A stretch of DNA of 64,000 nucleotides from Calvatia gigantea (lineage: Eukaryota; Basidiomycota; Agaricomycetes; Agaricales; Lycoperdaceae): assembly GCA_025093985.1 (NCBI GenBank), contig JACAAK010000009.1, positions 3,286,001-3,350,000 on the forward strand, written 5' to 3'. The notes below the pieces were generated by a model. The model had not been told where the DNA came from. It ran no database searches and saw only the letters and a program-made list of their open reading frames with translations. Made by a program: the position numbers and the translations under genes. Shown piece after piece: positions 47,475 through 59,499 of this stretch; position 1 is the first letter of the stretch, and each line of letters starts with the position of its first letter.

Positions 47475-49101
47475 ATGGCTCTTGACAACGGTGAAACTTC
47501 CTTTAATAACCTCGCTTCGTCCACGGGAACTGGCTCCGGACCTTCCAAGGCGATGACCACTCCCACTCCCACTTTGGAGATGTCTTCTCCCCCAGCGGCT
47601 TTTGCGTTTCCTGACTTCAAGGGCGACGCACCTGTCTTCGATGTCGACCCCTTCACCGGATTCATGGCTCCACAAACTCCCTTGACGCGTCTTCCCTCAG
47701 CTTGGGATGTATGGGAGTCAATGTTGGACGATGCTGTTGCCGCTAAGCTTCAAGTTGGGGACAAGATTGGTATCACAGAAGAGGAGGCGGCCCGCTCAGA
47801 AACATGGAGAATGCACATCCGAGTGGTAAGTGTCGATTGCCCTTTCAGATAGATCATATTTTCCTTGGTTCTACCTCTTTGTCTTGTGCCTTGGTGCGAC
47901 CACTGGTAGGAGGGAGATCCGGTTTCAGGTTCCTGTCTTAGTTCTATTTTTATATTTGATGTGCCGACGTTGATGCTGACGCCTCGGTCTCCACTCCAGA
48001 TGCCGATACTCTCCACCGCCGAGTTAACGACGCCCGCCCTCCTCAGACGCGCCCACCTTGTTTTGACCTTTTTGCAACACTTTTATGTCCAGTCGTTGCC
48101 ACCGCATGTCGCTCCAATAATCATTCCGAAGGCTATCGCGCTTCCCGTGCTTCGCGTTTCGCAAGTGCTCGACATACCACCTCTTCTTACTTTTTCCGAC
48201 ACCGTCTTGTATAACTGGCACATTGATCCCGTAGATCATAGTGTGAATGATGACAGGCGGAGGCCTACACCCTGAGAACGTTCGTACTCACACAATGTTT
48301 ACCAACTTCCGTAGACGAGGAGGAATTCTACCTCTGTTCCGCGCGGATTGAATTGAGGGGCGTGGAGGCGTTGGAATTGATGCGGATGACGATGGACGAA
48401 ATGTTCGTTGGTGATAGCATTGCCATCCACCGTATAACCGCTTACCTGAAGCGGATGGCTTCTGTCATTGACGACCTGCACGCTCTGCTCTTGGAGGTCA
48501 AAGGGCTCTGCCGTCCTGACTGTTTACTATAACGATGTGCGGCCATGGTTCAGAGGGGAAGACTCTGACCTCCAGAAGCGCAGATGGGTGTTTGAGGGCG
48601 TTGAGGAAGATCCGACGTTACGACAGCCCACAGAACTCTCTGGCCCAAGTGCTGGACAAAGTTCCTTGGTACATGTCCTTGATATTTTCCTGGGTGTCAA
48701 CCACGGGGCATGTGCTACCCCTGAGCAGCCGTCTTTCATGTCCCGCATGCAGATTTATATGCCACGGAACCATCGGCCTCTTCTTGAACCACCTCGCTGC
48801 TAGTCCAAGACCTCTACGATCGTTCGTGCTGGGAAGTAAGGACGAAGAGATGATCAAGGCATATAATGGTGCCGTTATCGCTCTGAAGAAGTTTAGAGAT
48901 GGGCACATGATTATTACGACCTTGTACATTATACAACCAGCGCGGAGGGCTGCCAGAGCCGCCATGGAGAAGAATGGAGGCACTGCTGGGAAGTCTGCGG
49001 CCGCTCCGGTGGATGCGTCTTTGAAAGGCACAGGTGGGACGGACTTGGTTAAATTCCTGAAGGACACGAGGGCCCGCACCACAGAGACAATCATTCAGTA
49101 G
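47475..49101 (+). CDS. Indoleamine 2,3-dioxygenase (IDO), copy 3
   Basis: Exon 1 47475-47825 (MALDNGETSFNN...), intron 47826-47999, exon 2 from 48000. Landmarks: FDVDPFTGFMAPQTPLTRLP, MPILSTAELTTPALLRRAHL, QHFYVQSLPPHVAPIIIPKA, IPPLLTFSDTVLYNW, DEEEFYLCSARIELRG, MDEMFVGDSIAIHRITAYLK, VYYNDVRPWFRGEDSD, SGPSAGQSSLVHVLDIFLGV, IALKKFRDGHMIITTLYI (haem ligand His) and LKGTGGTDLVKFLKDTRART. Four +1 breaks are seen: about 48273, 48307-48308, 48521 and 48777-48778. Each is resolved by removing one base. The exon structure matches the other copies. With four breaks, this is the copy most likely to be a true pseudogene if the breaks are real, yet all functional residues survive. Confidence 0.89.
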
Positions 49102-49620
49102 ATCTGGATGTGACGATATGGACAACGGGTGATGTGTCCGTTGAACATCGATGCTCTCCAACTCTTTTACTTTTTATACCTAATATCTGACCTGTCATGT
49201 TGTAGCTATCCTACTCCTAAACTCAACAACTCCCATTTAAGTAACGTTATAGATATTTTCAGGAGGCATCTTGTAAAATCTCACGAGACGGAGCATCTTC
49301 CGTTGAAATCAATCTAGCCTTATAACGCTTGGTGATTTCGGGGTTTCCAGCTAAAGGTGGATGGTTGAAGGCTAATATGTATTCATGTCGGCAGTCATGG
49401 CTGCGACCCCTCTTCTCCCGCAAGGGAACGCCAACCACAACATCCGCAACAGCATGCATATGGACAAGACCTTCGGTGTCGTGCCTTACCCATCACAATC
49501 TGTCAATTTAGAACAAGGAACATCAAGGTCAAGGCGAGCCAAATCCCATGCCAGGGAAGTTCCCGTATCACAAGCATCGCTATAAAATCTGCTTGCGACT
49601 CAGAAGAATACTCCCGAACC
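49102..49620. other. Intergenic
   Basis: About 520 bp between IDO copy 3 and the small secreted protein gene. Nothing recognised. Confidence 0.35.
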
Positions 49621-50124
49621 ATGAAGTTGACATCCTTTTTGGCATTGCTACCTTCTCTCCTCACGGTCTGCTCCGCTCTCCCACAACCAGCGGTAAACCA
49701 CCCTATCCCGGTTAGGCTGCTCGTCGAAGCATCCGGCAACGTTATATTCAGAGGAGTGGTTGCGACCAAAGGTCGTGATGTGACCACGGCCACTGGGGGT
49801 ACGCATAAATGTGATGGGACAAACAATGGCGCCCATGATCAGCCCGGTGCAACGCCCACTAGCGCTCTGGCAGATGCAGCCGAACGAGCAGGGTTTACCT
49901 TTGACGGGTAGGTTGTACCACTGCAATCAGAAGGGGTCCTTACAATATGATTCAAAGGCAATGGTTTGAAATTTTTGAAGATTTCTTCATCACAGAGATA
50001 GGAGGGGTGTCCGGCTACATGTGATTGGTTCATCAAGAGGAATGGTGTCGCTATTGACGTAGGGGGGTGCCAGGAAAAGCTCCATGCGGGAGATAAAGTT
50101 TTATTCACTTGTGTCCCTCACTAA
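49621..50124 (+). CDS. Small secreted protein, DUF4430/transcobalamin-like
   Basis: Start 49621: MKLTSFLALLPSLLTVCSAL signal peptide. Exon 1 to 49907, 50 bp intron, exon 2 from 49958. Mature landmarks: PIPVRLLVEASGNVIFRG, HKCDGTNNGAHDQPGATPTS, ALADAAERAGFTFDG, then QWFEIFEDFFITEIGGV, DWFIKRNGVAIDVGGCQ and LHAGDKVLFTCVPH. The 'CDGTNNGAHDQPGATPT...G...W...F.D..ITRIGGV...WxxxVNG...GGCQ....GDxVLF' layout fits the fungal DUF4430-type secreted family as I know it. One extra T at 50022 breaks the frame before DWFIKRNG; without it the protein ends at TAA 50122-50124. Role unknown. Confidence 0.72.
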
Positions 50125-50304
50125 GTATGTATAGTAGGAGAGACGAAGCAGGGTTGAATCGAGTACTGTTCGCCTACGGATAATTTGTCTACAATTGCGG
50201 GTGAATTCCACGAAGGCGGTAATCTGCGTAATCGAGGTTATTCTGGTGTTGATATCCACGATGGAGAATATCAATAAAATCCTCCTCAGGTCAGGAATCG
50301 TTAA

Positions 50305-50411
50305 GGCAAGATGGCCGAGCGGTTAAGGCGTGTGACTCAAGCGTAGCTTGCCTGCGATCGCGGGTTTCTCATCTCCGTATGGAGGCGTGGGTTCGAGTCC
50401 CACTCTTGTCA
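50305..50411 (+). tRNA. tRNA-Leu (CAA) with 15 nt intron
   Basis: Acceptor GGCAAGA pairs with TCTTGTC, D arm TGGCCGAGCGGTTAAGGCG, anticodon stem TGTGA/TCGCG, loop CTCAAGA with anticodon CAA at 50338-50340. An intron at 50342-50356 sits at the canonical position after base 37. It can pair with the anticodon (CAAGC with GCTTG), as in yeast tRNA-Leu(CAA). A long variable arm (CATCTCCGTATGGAGG) and T arm GTGGG-TTCGAGT-CCCAC follow; discriminator A at 50411. A TTTTT terminator lies at 50415-50419. Confidence 0.96.
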
Positions 50412-50414
50412 CCC

Positions 50415-50419
50415 TTTTT
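50415..50419 (+). terminator. Pol III terminator of tRNA-Leu
   Basis: Five consecutive T residues four bases after the tRNA 3' end. Confidence 0.8.
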
Positions 50420-50870
50420 ATCCCAGTTTTTGGTCGGACAAGCCCAATTTGACTTGGCCCCGAATCTCCTTTTCCACTACCCCGATGAAATGATCGCGAC
50501 TCTGATCGACTCTGATCACCCTTAATTTGTCTGATCGGAAGGTCCGGGAGTGGGGGAGGAATACTTTGAGTTTCTTCTGGACTGAGGAGGCAACCATTGA
50601 TAAGGAGAGACTCTGGGTAGGCATGGTTTCTGTCTATTTGATATGTCTTCCGGAAAAAAAACGCACTTCGGTCCAAAGCTACGCGGGGGTAAGTAGGCTG
50701 TCAAACGCCTACGTTCTTACAGTGTTCTTACCACCAGCGGTGTCCATCCGTTATTTTGGGCTCCTTGATGCGGATTATCCCTCCAAAAGCCCGGCTTGTC
50801 ACATACGACACCCTTCCTTTCCTCCTCTCCTTCTCCGCTGTTAATTTCCGTGCAGTTTAATGCGAAAGCC

Positions 50871-52797
50871 ATGAATCTCGGAACATCATACGGCGCTCTC
50901 CTTATCGGTGCATTCCTAGCATTCGGGTAAGAAATCCGCCCATCCTTCGCCATGGCGTCTGACCACAAATGACCGGCAATGGGAACTGTGCAACAGGTTG
51001 AGTGGTGCCTATTTCACTACAATGTATTGTCTACTTCAAGATGTATCCTCGCGACGGAGTGCGAGTAAAGATTTTAGTAAGCTTTAAGTACAGCAAGTTG
51101 ACAATTTCCCCTGCTCAAACTTGCGCCTGAAGGTCTCCACTAGTCTGGCGAGTGTTTGATGTGCCATCCACTTTGGTTCTTCCGAGCTGACGACAACCTG
51201 CGCGTGGCCTTTTGTTTCGTAGGTTGCTAGATATCTTGCACTCGACATTCATTTGTGCTTCACTTGTTATATATTTCATCACATTCTTTGGCCAAGTCGA
51301 GAAAATTGACTACATTCCTTGGTGGGCCATCTATGATCACGGAAAGTCTTAGACTAAATTATTGATTTCGTATTAGGACCATCGCAGTACGTCGACCATA
51401 TACAAGGATGGTACAAAGCTGATTTTCTTGACTGAAGTTCACCGTTGTTGTTACTGTGAGTGTTTTTCAGCAGCGGTTTCATTTGCAGCAAAACTCTCAA
51501 ATTGTTCCTGAAGGCCATCCAAACTTTCCTTGTCCACTGGTACGTTCGGATGTCAGGGAATCATACACAATTCTTTGATATCTTTCAGTTTCTTCGCGCA
51601 AAAGATTTTAAAAGGTAGGTAACATGATATTCCTGTAAAACATACTGACTATCGCACAGCAAGTGGGCGGAATTGGTTTATTGCTGGACCTATAGTAAGC
51701 CACTCACATTCTGTCATAGGTGCGTTGGCTGTCTTACGTGTGTTTATCAGGTACTGCTCGCGTTGGGGCGACTCTGTGAGTGCAACTATCAATGTATACA
51801 AATTCCGACATGAACCTCCCTCTTCCCCAGTTGCGGCCTCAGGTGCGAATTAATCCCCATCTCTGTGCCGTTTTTCTGAATAAAAGAGAACAGTCTCAAC
51901 TTTTGAAATGTTAGTAATGCCAGCGGCGGCACAGAATGACTTGGAAATGTCTCACCAACGTCGACCAGGGTCCGGCTTCACCAGTTCTCCGCGTTTATCA
52001 AGAGATACCCTGGAGTAAGTGACTCGTGATCCCATTTCCATCAGGACTAGTCCCATCCTGATGTTACCCGTCGTTAGTGGGTATTCACGACAGGCTTATC
52101 TCTTTCATCGGGCGTTGATATCATCATTATGGGATGGCTGTGCTACTACCTCCGAGCCATCAGGACGAGAATTGCTCCTGGATCAACAATGTACGTGCAA
52201 GAAAGTTCAGTTAATCCGGGTACCTTCAATAAAAGAGATAGTATGATTCGCCTGGTGGACACTGTCACAATTTACACACTTGAAAATGGCGCCTTGACAT
52301 GGTATGTTACCGCCAGCCCGTGCCTCCGAGTAAATGCTCATTCCCCGGGTTTAGTTTTGCTACAACGGCATCTCTCGTTTGTGTGAGCGCTTGCTGAAAA
52401 TAACATCCTTGGAGTCCCTCAGACCTCGTTTCAGTGGTTGACTATGCCGAAAAATCTGATATTTTTTGGGTTGCACTTTGTAATCGGAAAACGTAAGTCC
52501 CAGGTGCCCAGTTGTCTAGGTGTCGGCTTTCATGAAAGAGATATAGTTTATGCGAACTCTCTAATGGCGTCTCTCAACCTCCGTCAAGAATTACAAGAGA
52601 TAAGGTGGAATATGAAGAACCGTAGCTACCCCCAAGGCCGGCATCAATCTAACTTTACGGGCTCGTCTGGATATTACTCTCCGAGATCACTGGAATCACC
52701 TGTAAGCACGGAAAAAGTGGTCCCTCGATTGCTACAAGTTCGATCTATTTTTAGGAATTCAGTGATTTGCAAACTGTACCAAAACCTCGAAAGCTGA
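50871..52797 (+). CDS. Multi-TM protein of the basidiomycete DUF6534 type
   Basis: Start 50871: MNLGTSYGALLIGAFLAFG. Many small exons. Landmarks in order: YFKMYPRDGVRVKIL, LLDILHSTFICASLVIYFIT, FFGQVEKIDYIPW, GRNWFIAGPI, FAAFIKRYPG-like segment, VSLSSGVDIIIMGWLCYYLR, AIRTRIAPGSTM, VDTVTIYTLENGALTW, TMPKNLIFFGLHFVIGK and VYANSLMASLNLRQ, then a Ser/Pro-rich cytosolic tail. This is the typical layout of the large DUF6534 family (seven predicted TM helices, tail conserved as VYSNSLLATLNxR); function unknown. One extra base near 51021 breaks the frame before CIVYFKMYPRDG. Donor and acceptor sites for internal exons are recognisable but several boundaries are uncertain; the 3' end at 52797 is the first stop after the last conserved block. 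Confidence 0.78.
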
Positions 52798-53119
52798 GGG
52801 TAAACTACTTTAATCCGTTTCCTTTTGAGCCCTAGTGACATAGAACGTTCTTAGGTCCCTGGGTTCACAGATCTCAATACGACACGTTTTGGGAGAGCAC
52901 ACCTTCGCCAGTACCAACCCCGGGAGCCTACAATTCTGGAATACTGATCCACCCGTATTTGGTATCTTCAAAGAGTATCATACCTTTTGTAATTCACGCC
53001 AACCATACTAGAGTCGGGGAATCATTGTGTATTGCCCTAACGTGATAAATGATACTGCCAGCCTCTAATTGGCCGGAATTTTATCGAGGCTAAGCAATAT
53101 GTGTGGGGGAAATGACGGG

Positions 53120-53240
53120 GATAATAAATAATGCGAAATAAGTGGTGGTGCAGAATAGATAGTGGTGCAGAATAAATAAGAATGCGGAATAAATAAGAGT
53201 GGAATAAATAAGAGTGTGGACTAGATAGGAACTTGGTATG
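53120..53240. repeat. Degenerate minisatellite, GTG(C/G)AGAATAAATAA-like units
   Basis: A cluster of about seven imperfect units such as gtgcagaatagatag, gtgcagaataaataag, tgcggaataaataag and gtggaataaataag. Units vary from about 12 to 16 bp. Intergenic, between the DUF6534-like gene and the transcription factor. Confidence 0.6.
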
Positions 53241-53369
53241 AATAAGAAATCAAATTGTGAAATGGTCCTAGTGCGTTTAGGGTCAAGTTACCTTGTACCC
53301 CTTATACTGTGCACCAGGGATGCTGATTTATCTGTAAGCGGAGGTTCAATAGCTGAGAGGCAGGTGCCA

Positions 53370-55286
53370 CTAACCGGTAAGTGGGCTGTTTGCGCTACAG
53401 TTACCCATGCACAGCAGAATTTGTTTCGCGGCATCAGAGAGTCTCTTGTCCTCTATCATGCGTTGTTGTTCTAAGTGTCGCATCTCCGTCTTCAAGATAT
53501 CGTGGCCAATGTACCATACAAGCTAAGAGGATGTACGGTTAGAGGTATATCGTGCGGCTGTCGTTTGGACTCACTCCAATGATAGGGTTAACCAACTGCA
53601 GTGGATTCGCGGGGGGACAGCGCACGGAAATGTCGGCAATCATTTGGGCGGCGTGGATGCACCTTTGTCGGGATGTGTTGGAGGTAATGGCCCTGGGTCG
53701 GTGGAGCTTGATGATGGCTACTTGAACCAACACATGTGTCGCTGCCAGCCTTTGACGCTGTTGTTGAGTCATTTGTTGATCCACTCGGGGGAGCGCTAAC
53801 GTCATTTGTTCCAGCGCACGATTTGTGGTGGTGTATTGCTGAGCAGCTCCTGAACATAGGGTGTCAACAAACCTAGGAAAGGCCACTCTGCGGGTGCTTT
53901 ACCTGACTCTGGGTTTTGGCTAATTGCAATCGTCCTTCTTGAGCAATACGGACGCCTTGGTGTGTAGTGCTAACAAGGAGTATCCATCATCTTGGCTACC
54001 ATTAAGGAACTTCTCTAGCGTCTTGTGACTTGCGGGGATTAGCTATTGGACCGAATCAGCGGGTGTCTACAAATGCGTGGGGGTATGCGTACCTTTTCTT
54101 GGCGATAGTTGTTCAGTGGCCACGGTGTATCAATCGTCATCTGCGGTGCGTCATAGAACTGTGAAGGTCTGATTTTCGTTGACAAGAACCCAATAGTTGC
54201 TGAGTGCAACGGTAGTCCAGAAGCCATCGACCCATTCTCCTTCATCGACCGCATCACCAGACGGCTGATGCACGAGACTCGCGGACCGGATGAGATTGGA
54301 CTTTGTACTGACGGCCAATGACGCGGCGGCATTGGCGTGATAAAGGCCTTCAACCATTTGACTAGTATTCAGGAAAAACGTGGAGAGAAGCACCTTCAGC
54401 TTGCATGACATGGAGGTATCTGTGCGGGTGAGATCCCCCTAGATCTTCTGTCACAAACCGCAAAGCAAAGGATAAGAAGGTTTCTTCAAATGATCTCCGA
54501 ATAGTGGAATTGAACCATGTCGAGGCCCAGAGACAAACTGCATAGAGTAAGGAGGGGCACGGGCGCGAATGATGGCCAGCATTATGAGGTTGTAACGCTG
54601 CCCGGACAAAACGATCCGGATCTAAGAAGAAGCCGACTTCTGAGGCAAAGGAACCGAAATGGTTCAACCTGTGTTGCACTGATAAGTTTCTGCTAATGAC
54701 GGGTGTTGACCTACTCACAGATTATTAATCTTGGTGGCGGGCAACGTCTAAAAATTATGAGCTACTTTGCATAAACAATCCGGAGCAAAGTCCTAACCTT
54801 GAAATCATCGGTCTGAAAAGATTCTCCGTGGGACGGTTGCGGAGCCGGCGCCTGTGTTCTGGTACCTCTATGGTTTCCGCTATTCGTTGGATGCGGATGG
54901 TGTAAGTGCAACTCGGATGGATCACTTAAACCCTGCAACTGCGCAACTCGACTCTCGAGTTCGGCTACCTGTTCCTGTAAGACTTGCGTCCTCGGTGGTT
55001 GACCCTCGTAGAATTCACAATCGTCGAGTTCATGACCACGGAACCGGGAACACGGACCACAGATTGGTCTTTGTCCGTCGCATCTCTGTCCAATAAAGTG
55101 AGATTTTGGACTTTCTGAGCCAATATCGTACGTACGACTCGACGTCGCCTGGACCGACGATCAGTGGGAGTTGTAGCTGAAGCTAAGAGAGATACGTACT
55201 TGCAATTCAGACAAGGCAGAACCTCGCGGAAGGCGAGAACCGTCACTGGAACTTGAAGAAGGGGTGCTCGGGTCTCTGTTGCCCAT
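53370..55286 (-). CDS. Zn2Cys6 fungal transcription factor
   Basis: Nuclear DNA-binding regulator. Start at 55286 (MGNRDPSTPSSSSSDGSRLP). After a Ser-rich lead the zinc cluster spliced over three exons reads RGSACLNCKRRRVRCDG then QRPICGPCSRFRGHELDDC, giving C-x2-C-x6-C-x6-C-x2-C-x10-C. A linker and leucine-heptad dimer helix follow (VLQEQVAELESRVAQLQGL). The fungal-specific TF domain includes NHFGSFASEVGFFLDPDRFV, LYAVCLWASTWFN, FFLNTSQMVEGLYHANAAAS, WVDGFWTTVALSNYWVLV and AAQMIADISV, and the end reads SANSPLTG followed by TAG. One extra T (plus AA at 55213-55214) breaks the first Cys pair; its removal restores A-C-L-N-C. Target genes unknown; the nearest candidates are the flanking transporter and membrane-protein genes, but no evidence links them. 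Confidence 0.85.
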
Positions 55287-57184
55287 GTCAATTGTCAACA
55301 CGTCAACGCGTCTGAGCTTGTGGTGACGGAATACGCCTCCGTTGACTTGTTATATACGACGGAATGACGGACTAACATCACTGTGCACGTCAATACTTGA
55401 CTCCTGAATTAAGCTGGCAGACTCATACTGGGAGCTGTGTTTCGTATTCCCTATGTCGGGAGGAGCAAATGCCATAGTAGGTCCGGAAGCATCGTAACTT
55501 CCGGACCGAGGACAATTATTGTTGCTTGAACGTCGTGCTCAAATTGGTCAACACGAAACGGAGTCATTTTGACGTTTGTCAAAGGATTTGCGGAGTTGAG
55601 CCTAATATGCCCGACTGCGAAAGTCTGTAATCTCCATTGAATGTGCCCTAGTTCATTATCAACGCAAAGTAAGGGATATTACAGCGTAAAAACTGTCGAT
55701 GTCAATGTGTTGGACGTGTAATTTCTGATTGGCAAAACCTGGCGACTTCAAGTTTTCCTCTGATTGACAGGGCGGGGACAGAAAGCAATCACAGGCGGGT
55801 TGAGAAACCATAGAAGAAGAGTTCGGGGCGCGGTTGGGCGATTTTCCTCGTGTTTCAAACTAAGCAAGATAAATGACAGCATTGTCAATGTGTTTTAAGA
55901 GGCTGCGCAAGTAGTCAGGACCGCACGGATACGAACGGTAATATATAAAACACTTCTGATAAACATCCTGATAGGCCGCTCCGGATTGGGTGAGACTACG
56001 TGCAACCAAGCTGATAGTGATAACATTATCTTGGTGGCCGTTCCAAAGTAGGTCCCAGGGCGGCTAAGGGTAGCTGTTTCAGAGTATCTTCTTGTCATAT
56101 CCTATTAGTGCCCGAGCTACAACAATGTCGGAAGATTCCATACCTGAATCAGGAGGCTACGAGTTATCGTCGTCTCCGAGCACCAGTGACTCAGATGTTC
56201 GCGTCCCGGTGGTCGAGTCATATAGTACGAGAGTTTTCGTGAAGCGCTTGCCGCTTGGCGCTATCTTGCCCAAGGCTATTATATAATCAAGTGCACTGCC
56301 GGTCGACTGGGATACTCAACGAAATCTCCTCGCAACTAACAATTACGATTCTAGATCCTGTGCAAGACTTGCTCTGGTATTTCGAATGACGGCGGGTTGT
56401 ACATGCGGATAGTTATCTTGCTGAGGTGATATGTTGAAACGAGGATCCGGGAACGAGGGCTAGAGCGCTGATGTATTATGTCCGGCGCCGCGATTGGCCA
56501 TTCCCTGAGAGTTAAACCCCTTAATTTGAACACGGTGCGAGCATAATTCGGCCGTCGGGCGGGAAATATCGGGAGTTTATGACTGCTCAAAGGTACGAGA
56601 TGGAGGAAGGTAATCATCCCCAGTCAACACGCTTCCAGATTTCTTCATCAGCTCATCACGTGTTACTTACATTATCAGGGAAGTGGGAAAAAACCAAAGC
56701 CAAATCATCCGACGTCCTTTTAAAACTATGTACCCCAAAAACTCTCAGAGCCTAGAAGGTCCAAAAATTAGTTTTTGAGCTATGGGAGGCCTGGTGCATG
56801 TAACTTCAGGAATTTTCTGGCTCCCTTGGTACAATGTCACCGTCGCATCCTCCCTTCCCTGATAGCTTTTCATCGCAGGCTGGTGCTTTCGCCCAGCAGA
56901 TAACCGAATCAAGACAACTATCGATGGTCGAAACCGGCCTAGAAACATATCCAAATTCGCCAATTTATCTTTTGACCTCCTGGGTAATGTCACTACCGGG
57001 TCGTGAGCCTCAGTTTGAACCTCCTCATGCGTGGTCTTCGTCAAAGATCATCACAACATGTATTATGGGTCGTCACAGGAATCGTCAAGCTAACATAAGT
57101 ACATGAAAGAATACATGAGGAACAAACAGCAGATGGAACACAGGGTAGGGATTACCAAGATTGGGAGAAGATCGTAGTCACAAT
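55287..57184. other. Intergenic, one weak ORF
   Basis: About 1.9 kb. ORF 56126-56286 (MSEDSIPESGGYELSSSPST) has an acidic, Ser-rich start but no continuation or motif; not called. The rest shows nothing recognisable apart from CACGTG near 56656. Confidence 0.35.
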
Positions 57185-58148
57185 TTAAACAGCGCGATGG
57201 GTACCGATGTTACCAAGGGGCATGCGGAAGAGACTGTACTCCGAGTTATGAAGCTGGCTCAAACCGATGTAGAGAGCAGTAACGGCAGTGACGAAGCCGA
57301 ACGCGCCTCCAGCATCTCGCAAGCTGGATCATATAATTATTAGCTAGTAATTCTGCTTAGGTGAAGTTACGTACCCTTGGGAGTGGCGATGGGACCAGTT
57401 ACTAATCGAGAGCATAAGATAAGAAAGGGCCCAGAAGAACGTGAGGGTGGAGAAGGCGATGTTGTGGCGTACAACACCGAGGCTACCGAAGAGTCGCTTA
57501 GCACATGTTAGGAATGATGGTTAGCCTAGACTTACAAGAAGAAGACGGTGACAATGAACCAGATCATGAGATAGAGGCCGACAGCATCCATTGTGTTGCT
57601 CGGTCCATTGGCAAAACTATCTACGCCAAGAACGAGGATGCTTGTGGCGTAAGAGATCCAGAAGGACCCATACAGAGTGAAGACTAAAGTGGTGTGAGAG
57701 ATTATCATTAGATCGGGGCCAAAGGCACTGACAAGCTGATCCGTATACGTTCCCACGAGGGAACTCCCACATTCCGGCCATGAACTGAGCGAGACCGCCG
57801 ACGAAGAGACCCATACCGATGATCGCGTTGTCAGAGTTAACGCTGCGGGTGCCAACAACATAGAAGGACCAAAGGAAAACGGTAATGGCGAACGCCCACA
57901 TTCCACTGTGGAAGTTGTGAATTAGATTATTGTATCGAAACGCTACGTAACGAATAGCTCACGTTGGGCCTGGGTTAGCAATACGGGTGAAGTACCGTTG
58001 GTAAGAGACTGGGTCGTCTGTCCAAGGACCATAGCCCTCTGCCGGCGACATAGGGACCACGGGCACCCGAGGCTCCTCCCCGAGAAGCGGATTTCTCGTT
58101 ATAGCCGTTATTGAGGCGAGCTTCATCGGCGTGAACTGGATCAGACAT
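57185..58148 (-). CDS. GPR1/FUN34/YaaH family acetate transporter
   Basis: Plasma-membrane carrier or sensor for acetate/ammonium with six TM helices. Start at 58148 (MSDPVHADEARLNNGYNEKS). Landmarks: EEPRVPVVPMSPAEGYGPW, RIANPGP (family NPxP motif region), TGMWAFAITVFLWSFYVVG, DNAIIGMGLFVGGLAQFMAG, MWEFPRGNVYGSA, FTLYGSFWISYATSILVLGV, AVGLYLMIWFIVTVFFL, VVRHNIAFSTLTFFWALSYL, DAGGAFGFVTAVTALYIGLS and HNSEYSLFRMPLG before TAA at 57185. Six or so exons; one intron uses a GTCAGT donor. One extra G in the GGGG run (plus CCCC at 58078-58081) shifts the N-terminal frame; without it the tail is continuous. TM and motif order match the family closely. Confidence 0.92.
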
Positions 58149-59499
58149 CTCTTAAAGCTTTGTGTGGGGTGAAAGGAGGCGCTTGAGTTGTGCTGAATCC
58201 TGGGGCGTGAATTCTCGCGCATTATATCCTAAATTCGCTTTCCCAAATCGTCGAGGAAGCAGGCAAGCGATGGGCCACCAACGACATCACCATTTTCCAG
58301 AAATAGCATCACCTCGCCTCCACCGCTTCGACAACTTAAACCCGGTGGGAATAGGGTCATAAGAAGCGTCTAGGCAATACCGGCAAGATGGCGTTCAAAG
58401 CCCTGTCAATAGGGGTGTTCTGTTGTCATTTCAGTGTCTGTAAGCCAGGAAATGAGTTCACTCATGTGTGGTTGCTTGCCACGGGCTAGTTTGTAACCCC
58501 ACCCGCGACGCAGAGAATGGTAAGAACCAAGGTAACTGATAGTCAACTCAAGATAGCGCTAGGGAATATGGGCTTTGTGGACGATTTGTAACACGTTTTC
58601 CCATCCTGCTGTCTTCCATTTCAAATACATGCAAACAGAAGCTCTCTACGACCTGGGGTTAGTCCCGAACATTCCAGAGCTAGGTACAATTAGCATCCTG
58701 AACACAGATCTCCGTTCTTCATCTTCCTCGCGTACTTCCACTAGTTCATACAAAGCAAGTATAGCTCACGATGTGTAATTTTATATTTCAAGGGTGCCCG
58801 AAGTCTGGCTGTTCTACCGAGTCATTATTTACCTGGGATAGATTCCCTGGATATGTTGGCAATCTCAAGTTCGACTTTTGTGGATGCAGTATGCTTCGAA
58901 GAATCTCTAGCCGAGAGTGAATGTGAAGATTGGTGGAAATACTCCGATATTTGGGTCCTGCAGTAGCACCTCCCTGGGTCGTATCAAATTCCCTCGGGGG
59001 GAAAGCCATACCATGCCTCGCCGTGGCGAGGCCTCGTTCCCGAGTCACCTGTTCTGTGTCGTATATAGACCTCTATATCTCCACCAGAACGAAGATGGCA
59101 GTTGGATACATTCCCTGTAACTCATCCTTGAGTTCCGATTAGGATAATGAATCACGTATGGAAACATACCATTGTTTGTTGTATAACTGCATTGACTATC
59201 TCCACGGTACGAAGGATCCTGTACTGAAATGACCTCCGTATATCGGAGCTGCTTGGATGGTCTAAGGCGAAAGTAAGGCCATAGTGCTACTTTTGGAAAG
59301 TGGAAACTTACGTAGGGCACCAAATAGATCGCACCAGGCTCGGCGAGCAACCTCGGAATCTTCTCGACTTGGGTCCGCCCGACGTGCTGACCCCAAGAAC
59401 TGGGACATATTTCACCTATACATCTTATAGGAAGATAGTATAAGCTATCGAATATTCTAGGACAACTTCGCATCGCAGCCGAGCTCGCAGAACTTAACG
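58149..59499. other. Intergenic, no recognised gene
   Basis: About 1.35 kb upstream of the transporter start. ORF 59045-59506 (minus, 153 codons) has no recognised motif; it may be a 3' part of the damaged membrane protein gene that follows, but I cannot connect them. Confidence 0.35.

Noticed and set aside
53539..53886. Separate small gene (115 codons, minus)
   Set aside because: It is the C-terminal exon region of the Zn2Cys6 factor, reading into an intron.
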